From positions 1-64,000 of the forward strand of contig JAFXSQ010000036.1 of assembly GCA_017525525.1 (NCBI GenBank): 64,000 bases of DNA, written 5' to 3'. Below the pieces are notes generated by a model that saw nothing but the letters and a program-made list of their open reading frames with translations, did no database searches and had not been told where the DNA came from. Below are positions 61,338 through 64,000 of this stretch, piece by piece. The translations under genes were made by a program, and so were the position numbers. Source of the DNA: Lachnospiraceae bacterium. GTDB taxonomy: Bacteria; Bacillota; Clostridia; Lachnospirales; Lachnospiraceae. How positions within the stretch are numbered: the stretch's first letter is position 1; each line of letters starts with the position of its first letter.

Positions 61338-64000
61338 ATGCTCAAGCCTGTAAACAGAATTAAAGAGAGGCTTACCGACTCCACGCGAAGCTTTAAGGAG
61401 AGAGTGTTTATTCTGCTGACGCTCGTCACTGATTTTGTGGCTGTTCTGGCTCTTGTCGGAGATATTGCGTTAGGTGAAAACATAGTAGAGATAATAGCAC
61501 TGGCTATTACTATTATTTTAGTTCCTATAGTAACGCTTGTGTCGGTCAGACTGAAAAAGGTGTCTGCGGCGGCGATGATAGTCGTGTTCGGGCTTGTGTT
61601 TGTGCTGCTTCCTATTCTCTTCTACTTCGGCGGAGGAGTAGAGGGCGGAGGAGTTCTGTGGATCATATTCTCGTACCTTTATGCCGGACTGGTTTTGACC
61701 GGAAAGTGGAAGGTCTTCTTCCTGATAGTGTTATCTATAGAGTCATGCGGATTTTATCTGCATGCTTATTTTAATCCTTATCTGATCAAACAGCACTCAA
61801 GAAGGGAATTCTATACGGACTCTCTTATCTCCATAATCATGGTGGGTGTGATATGCTGCATGATGGTTTGGTTTGAGGAATGGATGTACGCTGAGGAAAA
61901 CAAGCGCGCAAAGGAGGAGACGGATAAGGTCGACGAGATGAGAAGAGCACAGAGCCGTTTCTTCTCTAGCATGAGCCACGAGATCAGAACTCCGATCAAT
62001 TCCATTTTAGGCTTAAACGAGATCATACTCCGGCAGGAGGATGCATCCGAAGAGATTGTTAAGGATGCGGAAAATATACAGGGCGCAGGCAGGATGCTTC
62101 TTGCTCTTGTAAATGATATCTTAGACCTGTCCAAAATCGAGGCCGACAAGATGGAGATAGTTCCCGTAAGCTATAATCTAGGAAATGTCATCTCGGAGAT
62201 AGTCAGCATGATATGGCTCCTTGCCGAGCAAAAGGGACTCGAACTCAAGGTTGAGGTGGATCCCGACACGCCATCCGCCCTTTTCGGAGATGAGGTGCGT
62301 ATCAAGCAGATACTGGTTAATCTCCTTAACAACGCTATAAAGTACACCAAGGAAGGAACGGTTACACTTCATATTCAGACTGAGGAGACAACAAGCGAAC
62401 GTACGCATCTGCTGTTCTCGGTAACGGACACCGGAATGGGTATTAAGCAGGATGCCATTCCTTATCTCTTCGATGCATTTAAGAGAACGGATGAGGAGAA
62501 GAATACCGGTATAGAGGGAACGGGACTCGGGCTTTCGATAGTCAAGCAGCTTGTCGAACTGATGGGCGGTGAGATTACGGTTAACAGTGTATATACCCAG
62601 GGCTCGAGCTTTGTTGTCTCACTGTGGCAGGAGGTTACGAGTGAGGAAAAGATTGGCGATATCAACATCAACAGCTATGGCAGCAGAAGGAGTGTGTCGG
62701 GGTATGTTCCTGCCTTTACCGCTCCCGATGCAAGGATACTGATTGTCGATGATAACCGGATGAATCTCGATGTTGAGAGCAAGCTACTCACCGAAACTGA
62801 GATAAATATAGACACGGCGGTAAGCGGTGAGGAAGCCCTTGCCAAAACTCTTAATGAACAATACGACCTGATATTCATGGATCATCTCATGCCGGAGATG
62901 GACGGAATAGAATGTCTCCAGAACATACGGAGACAGATTGGCGGACTTAATACCAGAGTTCCGGTTATAGCACTTACCGCAAATGCGGGCGGGGAGAACA
63001 GGGAGCTTTACGAAAAGAGCGGTTTTGACGGTTATCTCGTAAAGCCGGTAACCGGACAGAGGATGGAGGAGTGCCTGCTTTCGCATCTTCCGGAAACAAA
63101 GGTATTTAAGAATGAGGGTGCGGACGAGCTGATTGCAAGAATGAACACCTCTGACACCTACAGCAAGAAGCTTTCGGTGGTGGTTGCGACAAACAGTATG
63201 TGTGACCTTCCGGAGAGTGTCATAAAGAATTGCGGAATAGATGTGATCCCCTTCAGGCTTTCCTCTGACGGGAAGACTTACTTCGACAGGGTTGAGGCGA
63301 ATACAGACGAGCTGGTTCGTTATGTGCGCGAGGGAGATGAATTCGACATCTCGCCTCCGTCGGTAAAGGATTTCGAGGAGTTCTTTGCAAGAGAGATTAA
63401 AAAGGCACATCATGTGATCTACATCTCTCTTGCGGGAAGTGTGAGCCACGAGTATACGAATGCGCTTGAGGCAGCACGGGAATACGGCAATGTTACGATC
63501 TTCCAATCGGGTCTTAATTCAAGCGCAATGGGTATGCTGTCTCTGTATGCATATAAGCTTTCGACTCAGGGACGTACTACGAAGCAGATTATTAACGCCC
63601 TGGAGATTATGAGAAGAAGCTTAAGGTGTACGTTTATGACGGATGATGTCATATTCTTTTCGAGAAGACGTATGTTCAGCAAAGGCATATACAGCTTTTT
63701 GCACCTCTTTTCATTTAAACCGGTCATTAGTCTGAATGACAACAAGCTGGCCGTTAAGAGGTTTTTCGTGGGAGAGTTGAGTGCCTGTCACGAAAGGTAT
63801 ATCTCTGTGGCGCTTCCTAAAAGAGCAAACCCGGATTTGGATGTGTGTTTCGTGTCCTATGCCAGCCTTTCTGAGGAGGAGAGGGAGAGAATTGAAAAGG
63901 CGATAAGAAAGCATCACAATTTTAACAGGATTGTGTTCCAGAAGATTTCCGGTGCAAATGCTTTAAGCTGCGGAACAGAGGCTTACGGTATCTCCTACAT
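61338..64000 (+). CDS. Hybrid histidine kinase with C-terminal DegV domain (runs off the window)
   Basis: Reading from ATG 61338 (CGGAGGTATGTAAGGC upstream) the frame stays open to the window end, 887 codons. Residues 25-190 hold about six membrane segments. HisKA has His214 in FFSSMSHEIRTPINSI. The ATPase domain has LLNNAIKYTKEG, DTGMGI and GTGLGLSIVKQL. The receiver (about 465-590) has ILIVDDNRMN and Asp515 in IFMDHLMPEMDG. From about 610 the sequence becomes a DegV (fatty-acid-binding) fold: LSVVVATNSMCDLPESV, FDISPPSVKDFEEFF, VIYISLAGSVSHEYTNALEAA and a final CGTEAYGISY. Only the last few residues are likely missing. Confidence 0.88.
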   Translation, partial: MLKPVNRIKERLTDSTRSFKERVFILLTLVTDFVAVLALVGDIALGENIVEIIALAITIILVPIVTLVSVRLKKVSAAAMIVVFGLVFVLLPILFYFGGGVEGGGVLWIIFSYLYAGLVLTGKWKVFFLIVLSIESCGFYLHAYFNPYLIKQHSRREFYTDSLISIIMVGVICCMMVWFEEWMYAEENKRAKEETDKVDEMRRAQSRFFSSMSHEIRTPINSILGLNEIILRQEDASEEIVKDAENIQGAGRMLLALVNDILDLSKIEADKMEIVPVSYNLGNVISEIVSMIWLLAEQKGLELKVEVDPDTPSALFGDEVRIKQILVNLLNNAIKYTKEGTVTLHIQTEETTSERTHLLFSVTDTGMGIKQDAIPYLFDAFKRTDEEKNTGIEGTGLGLSIVKQLVELMGGEITVNSVYTQGSSFVVSLWQEVTSEEKIGDININSYGSRRSVSGYVPAFTAPDARILIVDDNRMNLDVESKLLTETEINIDTAVSGEEALAKTLNEQYDLIFMDHLMPEMDGIECLQNIRRQIGGLNTRVPVIALTANAGGENRELYEKSGFDGYLVKPVTGQRMEECLLSHLPETKVFKNEGADELIARMNTSDTYSKKLSVVVATNSMCDLPESVIKNCGIDVIPFRLSSDGKTYFDRVEANTDELVRYVREGDEFDISPPSVKDFEEFFAREIKKAHHVIYISLAGSVSHEYTNALEAAREYGNVTIFQSGLNSSAMGMLSLYAYKLSTQGRTTKQIINALEIMRRSLRCTFMTDDVIFFSRRRMFSKGIYSFLHLFSFKPVISLNDNKLAVKRFFVGELSACHERYISVALPKRANPDLDVCFVSYASLSEEERERIEKAIRKHHNFNRIVFQKISGANALSCGTEAYGISY

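Overview
The window looks like a chromosomal segment of a Gram-positive, anaerobic, gut- or rumen-type clostridium, most likely a Lachnospiraceae member. The reasons are clostridial ChW-repeat surface proteins with Ig-like/MBG modules, AGGAGG-type ribosome sites with frequent GTG/TTG starts, a perfect CIRCE operator, a GH130 mannoside-phosphorolysis operon, a fused PotCD polyamine transporter, and a PTS-linked sucrose operon. No rRNA, tRNA or CRISPR array was seen. Gene calls come from reading the sequence and from family knowledge; no database search was possible.

Layout. 1-6 kb: a lipoprotein, an SprT-like metalloprotease with a PcrA/UvrD-like tail, two unknown proteins, and a tight three-gene cassette of unknown function (DUF4869-like protein, small P-loop protein, zinc-ribbon protein). 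6-12 kb: one large intact ChW/MBG surface protein between two ChW gene remnants, with a damaged DUF4143-type ATPase abutting the second remnant. 12-19 kb: a YbjN-like protein with six LPF/VPF motifs beside a ClpX-like unfoldase, then HAD, GNAT and TruA, then lon under a CIRCE-controlled promoter. 19-26 kb: an AraC regulator, a hairpin-rich non-coding stretch (probable structured RNA plus 87-bp tandem repeats), then lacI-GH130-phosphohexomutase-manA, which together form a mannosyl-glucose to fructose-6-phosphate route. 26-31 kb (minus strand): potCD, potB, potA and nth, then an HD hydrolase, with a nested inverted-repeat element upstream of nth.

31-41 kb: a secreted ChW/C39 peptidase, then a seven-gene partner-switching operon (PP2C phosphatase, tandem-GNAT-like protein, STAS protein, RsbW-like kinase, membrane PP2C phosphatase, an 802-residue unknown coiled-coil protein, second tandem-GNAT-like protein). 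Its codon use is visibly more AAA-rich than its neighbours. 41-43 kb: rpmG-secE-nusG-rplK-rplA with L1-type leader motifs. 43-49 kb: a hybrid histidine kinase, a GH43 gene with a stop at codon 2, acylphosphatase, and a LytTR/DUF3021 pair. 49-59 kb: a sucrose regulon (GH13_4 amylosucrase-like enzyme, LacI regulator, HAD phosphatase, EIIBCA, HPr, fructokinase, EI, GH32), with the same 14-bp operator at both promoters. 59-64 kb: two hybrid histidine kinases, the second carrying a C-terminal DegV domain and running off the window.

The least explained and most promising items are the partner-switching operon with its large unknown protein, the LPF-motif/ClpX pair, the three palindromes that contain promoter elements, the multi-GNRA RNA candidate, the DUF4869-like/P-loop/zinc-ribbon cassette, and the kinase-receiver-DegV fusion.
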